A stretch of DNA of 64,000 bases from SHVZ01 sp044223515. GTDB lineage: Bacteria > Pseudomonadota > Alphaproteobacteria > SHVZ01. The stretch is from NCBI GenBank assembly GCA_044223515.1, contig JBGALV010000005.1, positions 25,653 to 89,652 of the forward strand. The letters run 5' to 3'. Under the pieces are notes generated by a model. It saw nothing but the letters and a program-made list of their open reading frames with translations, had not been told where the DNA came from and made no database searches. This document shows positions 10,251-19,025 of the stretch, in pieces (within the stretch, counting starts at the first letter, position 1; every line of letters begins with the position of its first letter). The position numbers were made by a program, and so were the translations under genes.

Positions 10251-10328
10251 ATCTCCATTAGGGGTTTCTTAACGCCAGTGGAATGACACTGGGCCTACAG
10301 ATGGATTGAGCCTCAAGGAGGCACGGTC

Positions 10329-10940
10329 ATGTTCGGTTCGAAATCCAACCCTGCTGACGACAAGAAGCAGAAGGAAGCAGAGGCAGAGGCCCGCAAGGTC
10401 GAGGCGATCAAGGTCTCGATCGTCCAGGCCGTCGAGGGCATGCGCGCCTTCGCGCTGGCGCCATCGCCGGACAAGTGCGAGGCAGCCGCCAAGCGCATCA
10501 CCGAGATGCTGAAGAACCCGAAGGCGCCCAAGGACTTCGTCAAGCTGATGCGGGACCGTTCCGACGACCTGCTCAAGAGCTGCTTCATGAAGGCGGCGAG
10601 CGACGCCTCTGCCGGCGCGCTGAATGCCGCCCACCATGACGACAAGGAACTGCGGGCCAAGAAGATCAGCGAGGCGAGGACGTTCCTCTCCCGCGCGATC
10701 CAGCTGAAGGCGCCGCCCGAATTCAAGATGGCGTGCAACCGCGCGCTCGAGGCTGCCTCGATGACCGGCTTCGTCCATCACGAAGGTCCGACCAAGGCGA
10801 AGCCCGCCGACTTCGCGCCGAAGCCGATGGACCGCGCCCATGGCAACGCGCCGATGAAGTTCGAGGAGCGGCGGGCGGCAACCCCGCTCGTCGGACCGGC
10901 CAAGGCCGGTGCGCGCCTGACGACGGCCGCCCACCGCTAG
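10329..10940 (+). CDS. Hypothetical protein, helical, unknown function
   Basis: 203 residues with no signal peptide or membrane segment. The first 50 residues are charged and helical (KKQKEAEAEARKVEAI), then come three short cysteine-containing stretches (DKCEAAAKR, LLKSCFMKAA, KMACNRALEA) and a Pro/Ala/Lys-rich basic tail (about 150-203) that looks disordered. It has a strong ribosome binding site and its own AT-rich leader with a possible promoter, so it is probably expressed as a single gene. No family is recognised. Its stop shares the CTAG tetramer with the stop of the convergent MmcQ/YjbR gene. Confidence 0.7.
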   Translation: MFGSKSNPADDKKQKEAEAEARKVEAIKVSIVQAVEGMRAFALAPSPDKCEAAAKRITEMLKNPKAPKDFVKLMRDRSDDLLKSCFMKAASDASAGALNAAHHDDKELRAKKISEARTFLSRAIQLKAPPEFKMACNRALEAASMTGFVHHEGPTKAKPADFAPKPMDRAHGNAPMKFEERRAATPLVGPAKAGARLTTAAHR

Positions 10941-11287
10941 CTTTCGATGAGCGCCGCCAGCTTCCTCGGTGCCGTCATCGCGTAGCTGCGGCGGACCAGC
11001 AGCTCGACCTCTTTCCAGTCCGGCTTCCCATCGAGACGCATGCCGACCCAACCCTTGTGCCCGACATAAGGCGGCACGAAGAACCGTTCGCCGTCGGCAC
11101 CGACGAGGACCTGCTGGCTTCCCTTCGGGGCCTTGAACCAGATCGACGGCCACCCGTCGCGATCCACCGCCATGACGAAGATCTTGCCGCGGACCCGGAA
11201 AGTTGGGAGTTCCCACGTCTCGCGCTCCTCCGCTTCGGGAAGGGCGAGGCAGATCTTGCGCAGGCGGTCCGTCGTTCTCTTGGACAT
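10937..11287 (-). CDS. MmcQ/YjbR-family protein
   Basis: 116 residues, usual length for this family. The pattern LPEAEERETWELPTFRVRGK near the N-terminus, followed by FVMAVDRDGWPSIWFKAP and a VGADGERFFVPPYVG-type strand, is characteristic of the YjbR/CyaY-like fold proteins described as putative DNA-binding. Their real function is not known. It is a single gene, convergent with the hypothetical gene at 10329 and divergent from the glycine riboswitch/gcv operon. Confidence 0.82.
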   Translation of the reverse strand: MSKRTTDRLRKICLALPEAEERETWELPTFRVRGKIFVMAVDRDGWPSIWFKAPKGSQQVLVGADGERFFVPPYVGHKGWVGMRLDGKPDWKEVELLVRRSYAMTAPRKLAALIES

Positions 11288-11365
11288 AGGCTCAGTCTAT
11301 CGATGCTGCAGTGCACTTCGATTGACTTTCGATTCTCCTCCCCGCAGGTTGCTCTCGTCCGTCGA

Positions 11366-11538
11366 TCCCCCGGGGAGAGACCGGCTCTTGCAGCCGGCGC
11401 CGAAGGAGCAACCGCCCCGGAAACTCTCAGGCACCCAGGACCCGGGGGAGAGGACGCTCTGGAGAGCAGGCGCGCACGCGCCTCACCGACGAGGTAAGCC
11501 CGGTCATCGGGTGAATCTTTCAGGTCTCATGACAGAGG
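11366..11538 (+). promoter_or_regulatory. Tandem glycine riboswitch upstream of gcvT
   Basis: Two glycine aptamers in series. Aptamer 1 (about 11366-11448) has P1 strands CCCCCGG/CCGGGGG, the core CGCCGAAGGAGCAAC and AAACTCTCAGGC. Aptamer 2 (about 11456-11538) has P1 CTCTG (11457-11461) pairing with CAGAG (11533-11537), the core CACCGACGAGGTAAGC and TCTTTCAGGT. A hairpin AGCGCT-TTT-AGCGCT (11548-11562) follows and may be part of the expression platform. Glycine binding would switch on the gcv operon, which begins 55 bases downstream. The rest of the 306-bp gap (11288-11365) holds no gene that I can see. Confidence 0.92.
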
Positions 11539-11593
11539 GGGCGGCTCAGCGCTTTTAGCGCTCGGGTCGCCGCAACCCTGTCGGAGATCCGAA

Positions 11594-12700
11594 GTGGCCG
11601 ATCCAGGCACGCTCAAAGTCACGCCGCTCAACGCGCTCCACCGCTCGCTCGGCGCCAAGATGGTGCCGTTCGCGGGATACGACATGCCCGTCCAGTACCC
11701 GATGGGCATCATGAACGAGCACCTGCACACGCGCGCGCAGGCAGGGCTCTTCGACGTCAGCCACATGGGCCAGGTGCGCATCACGGGCAAGGACGCGGCG
11801 AAGCAGTTCGAGACGCTGGTACCCGGCGACTATCAGGCCCTCGGCCTCGGCCGCACCAAGTACTCGCTTCTGCTCGACGACAAGGCCGGCATCCTCGACG
11901 ACCTGATGGCGACCAACCGCGGCGACCACCTGTTCGTCGTGGTCAACGCCTCCAACAAGGACGCCGACGTCGCGCGCCTGCGCGAGCGCCTGAAGGGCGT
12001 CGGCATCGAGTACCTGGAAGACCGTGCGCTGATGGCGCTCCAGGGCCCCGCCGCGAAGAAGGTCATGGCGAAGCTCTCGCCGGGCTCGACCGACATGGTC
12101 TTCCTCTCCATCCGCGATCTCAAGATCGCCGGCATCGACGTCCTGGCGACGCGTTCGGGCTACACCGGCGAGGACGGCTGGGAGATCTCGGTCGCGGCGA
12201 GGGACGCCGAGGCGCTGGCGAAGGCGCTGCTGGCGGAGCCGGAAGTGAAGCCGATCGGTCTCGGCGCCCGCGACTCCCTTCGCCTCGAAGCCGGGCTCTG
12301 CCTGCACGGCAACGACATCGGCCCGGACACGACGCCGATAGAAGCCGACCTCGCCTGGGCGGTCTCCAAGCGCCGGCGGGAAGAAGGCGGATTCCCCGGC
12401 CACGCGATCGTCATGAAGCAGCTGAAGGACGGTGTCGCCCGCAAGCGCGTCGGCATCAAGCCGGAAGACAAGGCACCGGCGCGCGGCCATACGCCGATCG
12501 CGGACATGAACGGCGCCACCATCGGCGAGATCACGTCCGGCGGATTCGGCCCCTCGGTCGGCGGTCCCGTCGCGATGGGCTACGTCGCCACGTCCCATGC
12601 GCAGGTCGGCACGCCGATCCAGACCATCGTTCGCGGCACGCCCAGGCCTGCCAAGGTCGCGAAGCTGCCCTTCGTCCAACCAAACTATCATCGGGGATGA
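11594..12700 (+). CDS. gcvT: Glycine cleavage system T protein (aminomethyltransferase)
   Basis: 368 residues from a GTG start (GTG GCC GAT), with GGAG upstream. It contains the folate-binding fold typical of GcvT: LNALHRSLGAKMVPFAGYDMP at the start, GLFDVSHMGQ, and the C-terminal ITSGGFGPSVGGPVAMGYV. The protein transfers the methylene group of aminomethyl-lipoyl GcvH to tetrahydrofolate, releasing ammonia. It is the first gene of the gcv operon under the tandem glycine riboswitch, and its stop overlaps the gcvH start (ATGA). Confidence 0.96.
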   Translation: MADPGTLKVTPLNALHRSLGAKMVPFAGYDMPVQYPMGIMNEHLHTRAQAGLFDVSHMGQVRITGKDAAKQFETLVPGDYQALGLGRTKYSLLLDDKAGILDDLMATNRGDHLFVVVNASNKDADVARLRERLKGVGIEYLEDRALMALQGPAAKKVMAKLSPGSTDMVFLSIRDLKIAGIDVLATRSGYTGEDGWEISVAARDAEALAKALLAEPEVKPIGLGARDSLRLEAGLCLHGNDIGPDTTPIEADLAWAVSKRRREEGGFPGHAIVMKQLKDGVARKRVGIKPEDKAPARGHTPIADMNGATIGEITSGGFGPSVGGPVAMGYVATSHAQVGTPIQTIVRGTPRPAKVAKLPFVQPNYHRG

Positions 12701-13074
12701 GCGCCATGCGGTTCAGCAAGGATCATGAGTGGGTCAAGGTCGAGGGCGGCGTCGCCACCGTCGGCATCACGTCTTACGCGCAGGAGCAGCTGGGCGACGT
12801 CGTGTTCGTCGAGCTGCCGGCCGTCGGCAAGAAGGTGAAGGCCGGCGACGAGGCGGCCGTCGTCGAATCCGTGAAGGCGGCGAGCGAGGTCTACGCACCG
12901 GTCTCCGGCGAGGTGACCGAGGTCAACGCCGCGCTCGGCGACACGCCGGCGCTCGTGAACGAGGACGCCGAGGGCAAGGGCTGGCTCATGAAGATCAGGC
13001 TCGCCGACCCCAAGGAGGTCGACGCGCTGATGGACGCGGCCGCCTACAAGACCTTCATCGAGGGCCTGCACTGA
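12697..13074 (+). CDS. gcvH: Glycine cleavage system H protein (lipoyl carrier)
   Basis: 125 residues. The lipoyl-lysine lies in VESVKAASEVYAPVSGEV (the Lys of SVKAA), as in all GcvH proteins. The N-terminal KDHEWVKVEGGVATVGIT and GDVVFVELP are also typical. The protein shuttles the aminomethyl intermediate between GcvP, GcvT and Lpd. The start at 12697 overlaps the gcvT stop; the ATG at 12706 (MRFSKDHEW) is the alternative. The stop and the gcvPA start overlap as TGATG, so translation is coupled along the operon. Confidence 0.96.
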   Translation: MSAMRFSKDHEWVKVEGGVATVGITSYAQEQLGDVVFVELPAVGKKVKAGDEAAVVESVKAASEVYAPVSGEVTEVNAALGDTPALVNEDAEGKGWLMKIRLADPKEVDALMDAAAYKTFIEGLH

Positions 13075-14420
13075 TGCGCTACCTGCCGCTGACGCCGGAC
13101 GACCGGCGCGAGATGCTGGGCGCGATCGGCGCCGGCTCGGTCCGCGACCTGTTCAAGGACGTGCCGGCGAAGGTCTGGCAGTCGAAGCCGGTCGACCTTC
13201 CCCTGCACCAGGGCGAGCTCGAGGTCGAGCGCGCGCTCTCCGCGATGGCGGCGAAGAACATCCCGTCGGGATCGGTCCCGAGTTTCCTCGGCGCCGGCGC
13301 CTATCGCCATCACGTTCCGAGCTCGGTGGATCATCTGATCCAGCGCGGCGAGTTCCTGACCGCCTATACGCCCTACCAGCCCGAGATCGCGCAGGGCACG
13401 CTGCAGATGCTGTTCGAGTTCCAGACGCAGGTGGCGCTGGTGACCGGCATGGATGTGGCGAATGCCTCCATGTACGACGGCTCAACCGCCGCCGCCGAGG
13501 CGGTGATGATGGCCGGGCGCGTCACGCGTCGCGGTCGCGCGGTGCTCTCCGGCGGCCTGCATCCGATGTACCGCTCGATCATCGAGACCCACGGCAAGTA
13601 CGGCGGCTTCAAGGTCGACTCCATGCCGGCCGATCCGGAAGGCAAGGAAGACGCCGCGGCGAAGCTCGGCGACGACGTCTCCTGCGTCGTCGTGCAGTAC
13701 CCGTCGGTATTCGGCCAGATCAAGGACCTGAAGCCGCTGGCCGACGCCTGCCACGCCAAGGGCGCGCTGCTGGTGGTCGTCACCACCGAGATCGTGTCGC
13801 TCGGCGCGCTTGAGTCGCCCGGTGCCATGGGCGCGGACATCGTCGCGGCCGAGGGACAGTCGATCGGCAACGGACTCAGCTACGGCGGTCCTTATGTCGG
13901 TCTCTTCGCCACGCGCGAGAAATACGTCCGCCAGATGCCGGGTCGTCTTTCCGGCCAGACTGTCGACGCCGACGGCCGCCGCGGCTGGGTGCTGACCCTC
14001 TCGACGCGCGAGCAGCACATCCGCCGCGAGAAGGCGACATCTAATATCTGCACCAATGCCGGCCTCTGCGCGCTCGCCTTCTGCATCCATATGACATTGC
14101 TGGGCGAGGTCGGGTTGAAGCAGCTCGCGGCGATCAACCACACGAAGGCGGTGCAGCTGGTCGACAAGCTCGCCGGCGTTCCCGGCGTGTCGGTGCTCAA
14201 CCAGTCCTTCTTCAACGAGTTCACGGTAAAGCTGCCGAAGCCGGCGGCCGGCGTCGTCGATCGCCTCGCGGCGAAGCGCATCCTCGCCGGCGTGCCGATG
14301 TCGCGGCTGCTGCCGGGCGACGCGTCCGTCGCGAACCTGCTGCTGGTCGCGGCCACCGAGATCAACACCGATCAGGACATGGACGCGCTTGGTGACGCGC
14401 TCCGGGAGGACCTCCGATGA
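13074..14420 (+). CDS. gcvPA: Glycine dehydrogenase (decarboxylating) subunit 1
   Basis: 448 residues, the length of the N-terminal half of GcvP in organisms with a split P protein. It starts MRYLPLTPDDRREMLGAIG, and the motifs SFLGAGAYRHHVPSSVD, TAYTPYQPEIAQGTLQ and NASMYDGSTAAAEA are diagnostic. The subunit pairs with GcvPB, which carries the PLP lysine, to decarboxylate glycine onto the lipoyl arm of GcvH. It overlaps gcvH by one base and gcvPB by four (ATGA). Confidence 0.96.
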   Translation: MRYLPLTPDDRREMLGAIGAGSVRDLFKDVPAKVWQSKPVDLPLHQGELEVERALSAMAAKNIPSGSVPSFLGAGAYRHHVPSSVDHLIQRGEFLTAYTPYQPEIAQGTLQMLFEFQTQVALVTGMDVANASMYDGSTAAAEAVMMAGRVTRRGRAVLSGGLHPMYRSIIETHGKYGGFKVDSMPADPEGKEDAAAKLGDDVSCVVVQYPSVFGQIKDLKPLADACHAKGALLVVVTTEIVSLGALESPGAMGADIVAAEGQSIGNGLSYGGPYVGLFATREKYVRQMPGRLSGQTVDADGRRGWVLTLSTREQHIRREKATSNICTNAGLCALAFCIHMTLLGEVGLKQLAAINHTKAVQLVDKLAGVPGVSVLNQSFFNEFTVKLPKPAAGVVDRLAAKRILAGVPMSRLLPGDASVANLLLVAATEINTDQDMDALGDALREDLR

Positions 14421-15970
14421 GCGACTGGAGCAAGGCCGTCAGCGCCGGCTTCAAGGCGGACGGCGCGGGACCGACCGGCAGCCGCGGACTGCAGATGGAG
14501 GAGGCGCTCACCTTCGAGCAGGACGCGCCCAGCCGAACCGGCGTCGACCTGCCGGCACCGGCGAAGGTGAAGGACCGCCTCGGCGGCCTCGCGCGCAAGG
14601 GCGACATCGGTTTGCCGGGACTCTCGGAGCCGCAGGTGGTGCGCCACTTCACGCGGCTCTCGCAGAAGAACTACGCGATCGATGCCGGGCTCTATCCGCT
14701 GGGCTCGTGCACGATGAAGCACAATCCCAGGCTCAACGAGAAGATGGCGCGGCTGCCGGGATTCGGCGATCTGCATCCGCTGGCGCCGGAGTCCGCCGTG
14801 CAGGGCGCGCTCGAGCTGCTCGACACCCTGGCGCTCTGGCTGAAGACGCTGACCAACATGCCGGCGGTGGCGCTGTCGCCGGCTGCCGGCGCCCATGGCG
14901 AGCTCTGCGGCATGCTCTGCATCAAGGCGGCGCTGGAGGCCAAGGGCGAGAACCGCAACCGCGTGCTCGTTCCGGAATCCGCGCACGGCACCAACCCGGC
15001 GACGGCGGCCTCGATCGGCTTCACCGTCGAGGCGGTGCCGGCCAAGGCCGACGGCAAGGTCGACGTCGAGGCCTTCAAGGCGAAGCTCGGTCCTGACGTC
15101 GCCGCGATCATGATCACCAACCCGAATACCTGCGGGCTGTTCGAGACGGAGATCTCGGCGCTGGCCGACGCCGTGCATGCGGTCGGCGGCTTCCTCTATT
15201 GCGACGGCGCCAACTTCAACGCGATCGTCGGCCGTGTGCGGCCGGGCGATCTCGGCGTCGACGCCATGCATATCAACCTGCACAAGACCTTCTCGACTCC
15301 GCATGGCGGCGGTGGTCCGGGCTCGGGTCCGGTGGTGTTGTCGAAGGCGCTGGCGCCCTTCGCGCCCGTGCCCTTCGTCGTGCATGGCAAGGACGGCTTC
15401 AGGCTGGTCGAAACCAGGCCTGCGTCAGGTGAAGGCTCGCAGGCGCTCGGCCGCCTCAAGGCCTTCCACGGCCAGATGGGTATGTTCGTCCGTGCCGTCG
15501 CCTACATGATGAGCCACGGCTCGGACGGCCTGGCGCAGGTGGCTGAGGATGCGGTCCTCAACGCCAACTACGTGCTGGCCCGCTGCAAGGACGTGATGAC
15601 GCCGGCTTTCCCCGGCTACTGCATGCACGAGGCGCTGTTCGATGATCGTTTCCTGAAGGATACCGGCGTCACCACGCTCGACTTCGCCAAGGCGCTGATC
15701 GATGCCGGCTATCATCCGATGACGGTCTACTTCCCGTTGATCGTCCACGGCGCGATGCTGATCGAGCCGACCGAGACCGAAAGCAAGGACGCGCTCGACG
15801 CCTTCATCGCGACGCTCAGGGCCTTGGCCGAGAAGTCGAAGGTCGACGCCCAGTCCTTCGCCGACGCCCCGAAGCTGACCCCGCGACGCCGCCTGGATGA
15901 GACCGGCGCGGCCCGGAAGCCGATCCTCCGCTGGCGGCCGGAACCGGTGACGAGCCAGGCGGCCGACTGA
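14417..15970 (+). CDS. gcvPB: Glycine dehydrogenase (decarboxylating) subunit 2, PLP-binding
   Basis: 517 residues, C-terminal half of the split P protein. PLP-enzyme features are clear: LGSCTMKHNPR, SPAAGAHGELCG, HGTNPATAA, CDGANFNAI and the Schiff-base lysine in MHINLHKTFSTPHGGGGPG. Works with GcvPA, GcvH, GcvT and lipoamide dehydrogenase (not in this window). Last gene of the gcv operon, followed closely by a strong intrinsic terminator. Confidence 0.96.
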   Translation: MSDWSKAVSAGFKADGAGPTGSRGLQMEEALTFEQDAPSRTGVDLPAPAKVKDRLGGLARKGDIGLPGLSEPQVVRHFTRLSQKNYAIDAGLYPLGSCTMKHNPRLNEKMARLPGFGDLHPLAPESAVQGALELLDTLALWLKTLTNMPAVALSPAAGAHGELCGMLCIKAALEAKGENRNRVLVPESAHGTNPATAASIGFTVEAVPAKADGKVDVEAFKAKLGPDVAAIMITNPNTCGLFETEISALADAVHAVGGFLYCDGANFNAIVGRVRPGDLGVDAMHINLHKTFSTPHGGGGPGSGPVVLSKALAPFAPVPFVVHGKDGFRLVETRPASGEGSQALGRLKAFHGQMGMFVRAVAYMMSHGSDGLAQVAEDAVLNANYVLARCKDVMTPAFPGYCMHEALFDDRFLKDTGVTTLDFAKALIDAGYHPMTVYFPLIVHGAMLIEPTETESKDALDAFIATLRALAEKSKVDAQSFADAPKLTPRRRLDETGAARKPILRWRPEPVTSQAAD

Positions 15971-15996
15971 AAGCAGACCGACGTTCCTCCTCCCTG

Positions 15997-16028
15997 ACCC
16001 TCCCCCTCCTGGGGAGGGTTTTTCTTTT
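15997..16028 (+). terminator. Intrinsic terminator of the gcv operon
   Basis: Stem ACCCTCCCC (15997-16005) pairs with GGGGAGGGT (16011-16019) across a five-base loop and is followed by a T-rich run (TTTTTCTTTT). It starts 26 bp after the gcvPB stop and separates the gcv operon from iolD. Confidence 0.88.
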
Positions 16029-16103
16029 GGGAAAGGCTCGTCCCCCGCCATTGTGGCCGTGGGCAATCTCTGTCACATAACTGTCAAATACCGAGGAGGG
16101 CGC

Positions 16104-17933
16104 ATGGCGACGGTCAGGCTGACGATGGCGGAGGCGCTGGTGCGCTTCCTGATCGCACAGTCAGTCGAGGTCGGCGGCAAGAAGCAACCGATGTTCGGCG
16201 GCGTCTTCGCGATCTTCGGCCACGGCAACGTCGCAGGCCTCGGCCATGCGCTGGAGGCCGAGAAGAAGCGCCTGCCGACCTTAAGGGCGCATAACGAGCA
16301 GGCGATGGCGCTGGCCGCGGTCGCCTATGCCAAGACGCACGCGCGCCGCCGGATGATGGCCTGCACCACCTCGATCGGCCCCGGCGCCACCAACATGCTG
16401 ACCGCGGCCGCCGTGGCGCATGTGAACCGCCTGCCGGTGCTGCTGCTTCCCGGCGATATCTTCGTCAGCCGCCGGCCCGATCCGGTGCTGCAGCAGGTCG
16501 AGGACTTCTCCGACCTCACCGTCTCGGCGAATGATTGCTTCCGCCCGGTCTCGCGCCTGTTCGACCGCATCGTCCGGCCAGAGCAGATCCTGGTGGCTCT
16601 GCCGCAGGCGATGCGCGTGCTGACGGACCCGGCCGAATGCGGGCCGGTGACGCTGGCGCTGCCGCAGGACGTGCAGACCGAAAGCTTCGACTATCCGGTC
16701 GAATTCTTCCGTCCGCGCGCATGGCGCGTGCGCGCCGCCGAACCGGACGCGGAGGAACTGACCGAGGTCGCCGCGGCGATCGCCAGGTCGAAGCGCCCGA
16801 TGATCCTCGCCGGCGGCGGCGTGAAGTACGCGCTGGCCGAGAAGGCGCTGGCTCGCTTCGCCGAGGCGCATGGCGTGCCGGTGACCGAGACCCAGGCCGG
16901 CAAGGGCAGCCTCGCCTACGACCATCCGCTCAATGCCGGTGCCATCGGCGTCACCGGCACCGAGGCCGCGAACGGCCTCGCCCGCGACGCGGACCTCGTG
17001 ATCGCGGTCGGTTCCCGCCTCGCCGATTTCCCGACCGGCAGCCGTGCGCTGTTCCCGCAGGCCGAACTCGTCCAGCTCAATGTCGGCGCCTTCGATGCGG
17101 CGAAGCATGCCGCCTTGCCACTCGTCGCCGATGCCGGAAAGGGTCTTGCCGCGCTCGACCGTGCGCTCAAGTCCTGGAGCGCGTCGTCGGCCTGGACGGC
17201 GCGTGCCCGGAAGCTCTCGAAGCAATGGCTCAAGACGACTGAAACGGCGACGGCACCCCGCAAAGGCAAGGCCAGCGACGCCGAGGTGCTGGGCGCGGTC
17301 GACCGTGCCGCGAAGCGCAAGAAGAGCATCGTCGTCTGCGCCGCCGGCGGCCTGCCGGGCGAGCTGCACAAGCTCTGGCGCGCGGCGGACTCGACCGAGT
17401 ATCACCTCGAATACGGCTATTCCTGCATGGGCTACGAGATCGCCGGCGGTCTCGGTGCCAAGCTGGCGAAACCCGAGCGCGAGGTCTTCGTCATGGTCGG
17501 CGACGGCAGCTACCTGATGATGAACTCCGAGATCGCGACCTCGGTGCAGCTCGGCGCCAAGCTCACGATCGTGGTGCTCGACAACAAGGGCTTCGGCTGC
17601 ATCGCGCGCCTGCAGAAGGCGACCGGTGGTGCCCCTTACAACAACCTGTTCCCGGCATCGGCGCCGTGGGTCGATTTCGCCGCGCATGCGCGCGCGCTCG
17701 GCGCGGACGCGGTCAAGGTACGCTCGGTCGCCGAACTCGAGTTCGCGCTCGACGCGGCGGCATCGAAGAAGAAGACGCAGGTGATCGTGATCGACACGGA
17801 TCCCTGGAAGACCACGGCCGAGGGCGGCGCCTGGTGGGACGTCGCCGTCCACGACGCGCCGCGCGACACGACCCGCAAGAGCGTCCTGAAGAACTACGTG
17901 AAGGCGCGGAAGCGCCAGAAGTTGGGAGCCTAA
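16104..17933 (+). CDS. iolD: 3D-(3,5/4)-trihydroxycyclohexane-1,2-dione acylhydrolase (TPP-dependent)
   Basis: 609 residues from the ATG at 16104, preceded by GAGGAGGG. Thiamine-diphosphate enzyme of the acetolactate-synthase fold: the TPP-activating Glu is in RAHNEQAMA (about 65), the PP domain motif is VGDGSYLMM with the following LDNKGFG. The ordered stretches FGGVFAIFGHGNVAGLG, LPALPQDVQTE-like and YSCMGYEIAGGLGAKLA are specific to IolD and argue against acetolactate synthase. It opens the inositol-derived ring dione to 5-deoxy-glucuronate. It is followed after 11 bp by iolE, the preceding step of the pathway. Confidence 0.92.
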   Translation: MATVRLTMAEALVRFLIAQSVEVGGKKQPMFGGVFAIFGHGNVAGLGHALEAEKKRLPTLRAHNEQAMALAAVAYAKTHARRRMMACTTSIGPGATNMLTAAAVAHVNRLPVLLLPGDIFVSRRPDPVLQQVEDFSDLTVSANDCFRPVSRLFDRIVRPEQILVALPQAMRVLTDPAECGPVTLALPQDVQTESFDYPVEFFRPRAWRVRAAEPDAEELTEVAAAIARSKRPMILAGGGVKYALAEKALARFAEAHGVPVTETQAGKGSLAYDHPLNAGAIGVTGTEAANGLARDADLVIAVGSRLADFPTGSRALFPQAELVQLNVGAFDAAKHAALPLVADAGKGLAALDRALKSWSASSAWTARARKLSKQWLKTTETATAPRKGKASDAEVLGAVDRAAKRKKSIVVCAAGGLPGELHKLWRAADSTEYHLEYGYSCMGYEIAGGLGAKLAKPEREVFVMVGDGSYLMMNSEIATSVQLGAKLTIVVLDNKGFGCIARLQKATGGAPYNNLFPASAPWVDFAAHARALGADAVKVRSVAELEFALDAAASKKKTQVIVIDTDPWKTTAEGGAWWDVAVHDAPRDTTRKSVLKNYVKARKRQKLGA

Positions 17934-17944
17934 GAGGAAGCATC

Positions 17945-18829
17945 ATGGCAAGGATCGGCATCAACCCGCTCACCTGGACCAACGACGACATGCCCGAGCT
18001 GGGCGCGGAGACGCCGCTCGAGACGTGTCTGACCGAGGCGAAGCAGGCGGGCTACGACGGCATGGAGCTCGGCAACAAGTTCCCGCGCGATCCCGACGTG
18101 CTGAAGCCGATCCTCGCCAAGCACGGACTCGGCTTGGCCTCGGGCTGGTACTCGGCGAAGCTGCTCGAGCGCTCGGCCAAGGACGAGATCGCTGCCGTGC
18201 AGGGGCACCTCAAGCTGCTGAAGGCGCTGAAGGCGCCGGCGATGGTGTTCGCCGAGGTGACCGGTTGCGTTCATGGCGACCGCAAGCGCCCGGTGACACA
18301 GCGCCCGAAGCTGACCGAGGACCAGTGGAAGACGCTGACCTCGCGCATGACCGAGGTCGGCAAGTACCTCGCCGGCGAAGGCTGCCCGATCGCCTATCAC
18401 CATCACATGGGCACGGTGATCGAGACCGAGGCCGAGATCGACCGGCTGGTCGCCGAGACCGGCAAGGAGGTCGGCCTGCTGCTCGACACCGGGCACCTCA
18501 CATATGCCGGCGGCGACGCGATCGCGGTCGCCAAGCGCCATGCCGCCCGCATCAATCACGTCCATTGCAAGGACATCCGCCCGGCGGTGCTTAAGCAGTC
18601 GAAGGCGAACGATTCCAGCTTCCTCGACTCCGTGCTTGCCGGCGTGTTCACGGTGCCGGGTGACGGCTCGATCGACTATCCGGCCGTGCTCAAGGAGTTG
18701 AAGCCGGCGAACTATTCCGGCTGGTTCGTGGTCGAGGCGGAGCAGGATCCGGCCAAGGCCCATCCGCTCACCTACGCGAAGAAGGGCCACGATTATCTAC
18801 GCCCGCTGACGAAGGCGCTGGGCTTCTAG
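17945..18829 (+). CDS. iolE: myo-Inosose-2 dehydratase
   Basis: 294 residues, the usual IolE length. A xylose-isomerase-like TIM barrel with the characteristic start INPLTWTNDDMPELG, then GYDGMELGNKFPRD, YHHHMGTVIETE, LLDTGHLTYAGGD and HVHCKDIRP, which hold the metal-binding Glu/His/Asp residues. It dehydrates 2-keto-myo-inositol to the dione used by IolD. A good ribosome site (AAGAGGAAG) precedes the ATG. Only iolD and iolE are here; iolB, iolC, iolG and an inositol transporter are not in the window. Confidence 0.93.
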   Translation: MARIGINPLTWTNDDMPELGAETPLETCLTEAKQAGYDGMELGNKFPRDPDVLKPILAKHGLGLASGWYSAKLLERSAKDEIAAVQGHLKLLKALKAPAMVFAEVTGCVHGDRKRPVTQRPKLTEDQWKTLTSRMTEVGKYLAGEGCPIAYHHHMGTVIETEAEIDRLVAETGKEVGLLLDTGHLTYAGGDAIAVAKRHAARINHVHCKDIRPAVLKQSKANDSSFLDSVLAGVFTVPGDGSIDYPAVLKELKPANYSGWFVVEAEQDPAKAHPLTYAKKGHDYLRPLTKALGF

Positions 18830-18833
18830 CCTC

Positions 18834-18873
18834 GTCGGGCCCCTCTACCGCCTCGCGGGATAGGGGCAGCGAC
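18834..18873 (+). terminator. Possible hairpin after iolE
   Basis: GTCG...GCCCCT (18834-18844) can pair with AGGGGC..CGAC (18862-18873) just downstream of iolE. There is no T-run, so termination by this element is doubtful. The remaining gap to the next gene at 19026 holds nothing recognisable. Confidence 0.3.
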
Positions 18874-19025
18874 GACAAGGCTACGGACCGGTAGTGCGCG
18901 CGCGGCCCAGCCTCGCTTTTTGATGGAAAGACCGCGGTTGTCGTGTTCGCGCTGTCCATGGGCGGCGGGCGTGCTAGCGTTTTGCGTACTTAGTGATCCC
19001 TCACCACTCGCAGAGCGGGGCCGCC

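Noticed and set aside
16104..17933. Annotation of the TPP enzyme as acetolactate synthase large subunit
   Set aside because: Specific stretches and the adjacent iolE fit IolD better; no small subunit (ilvH) is nearby.
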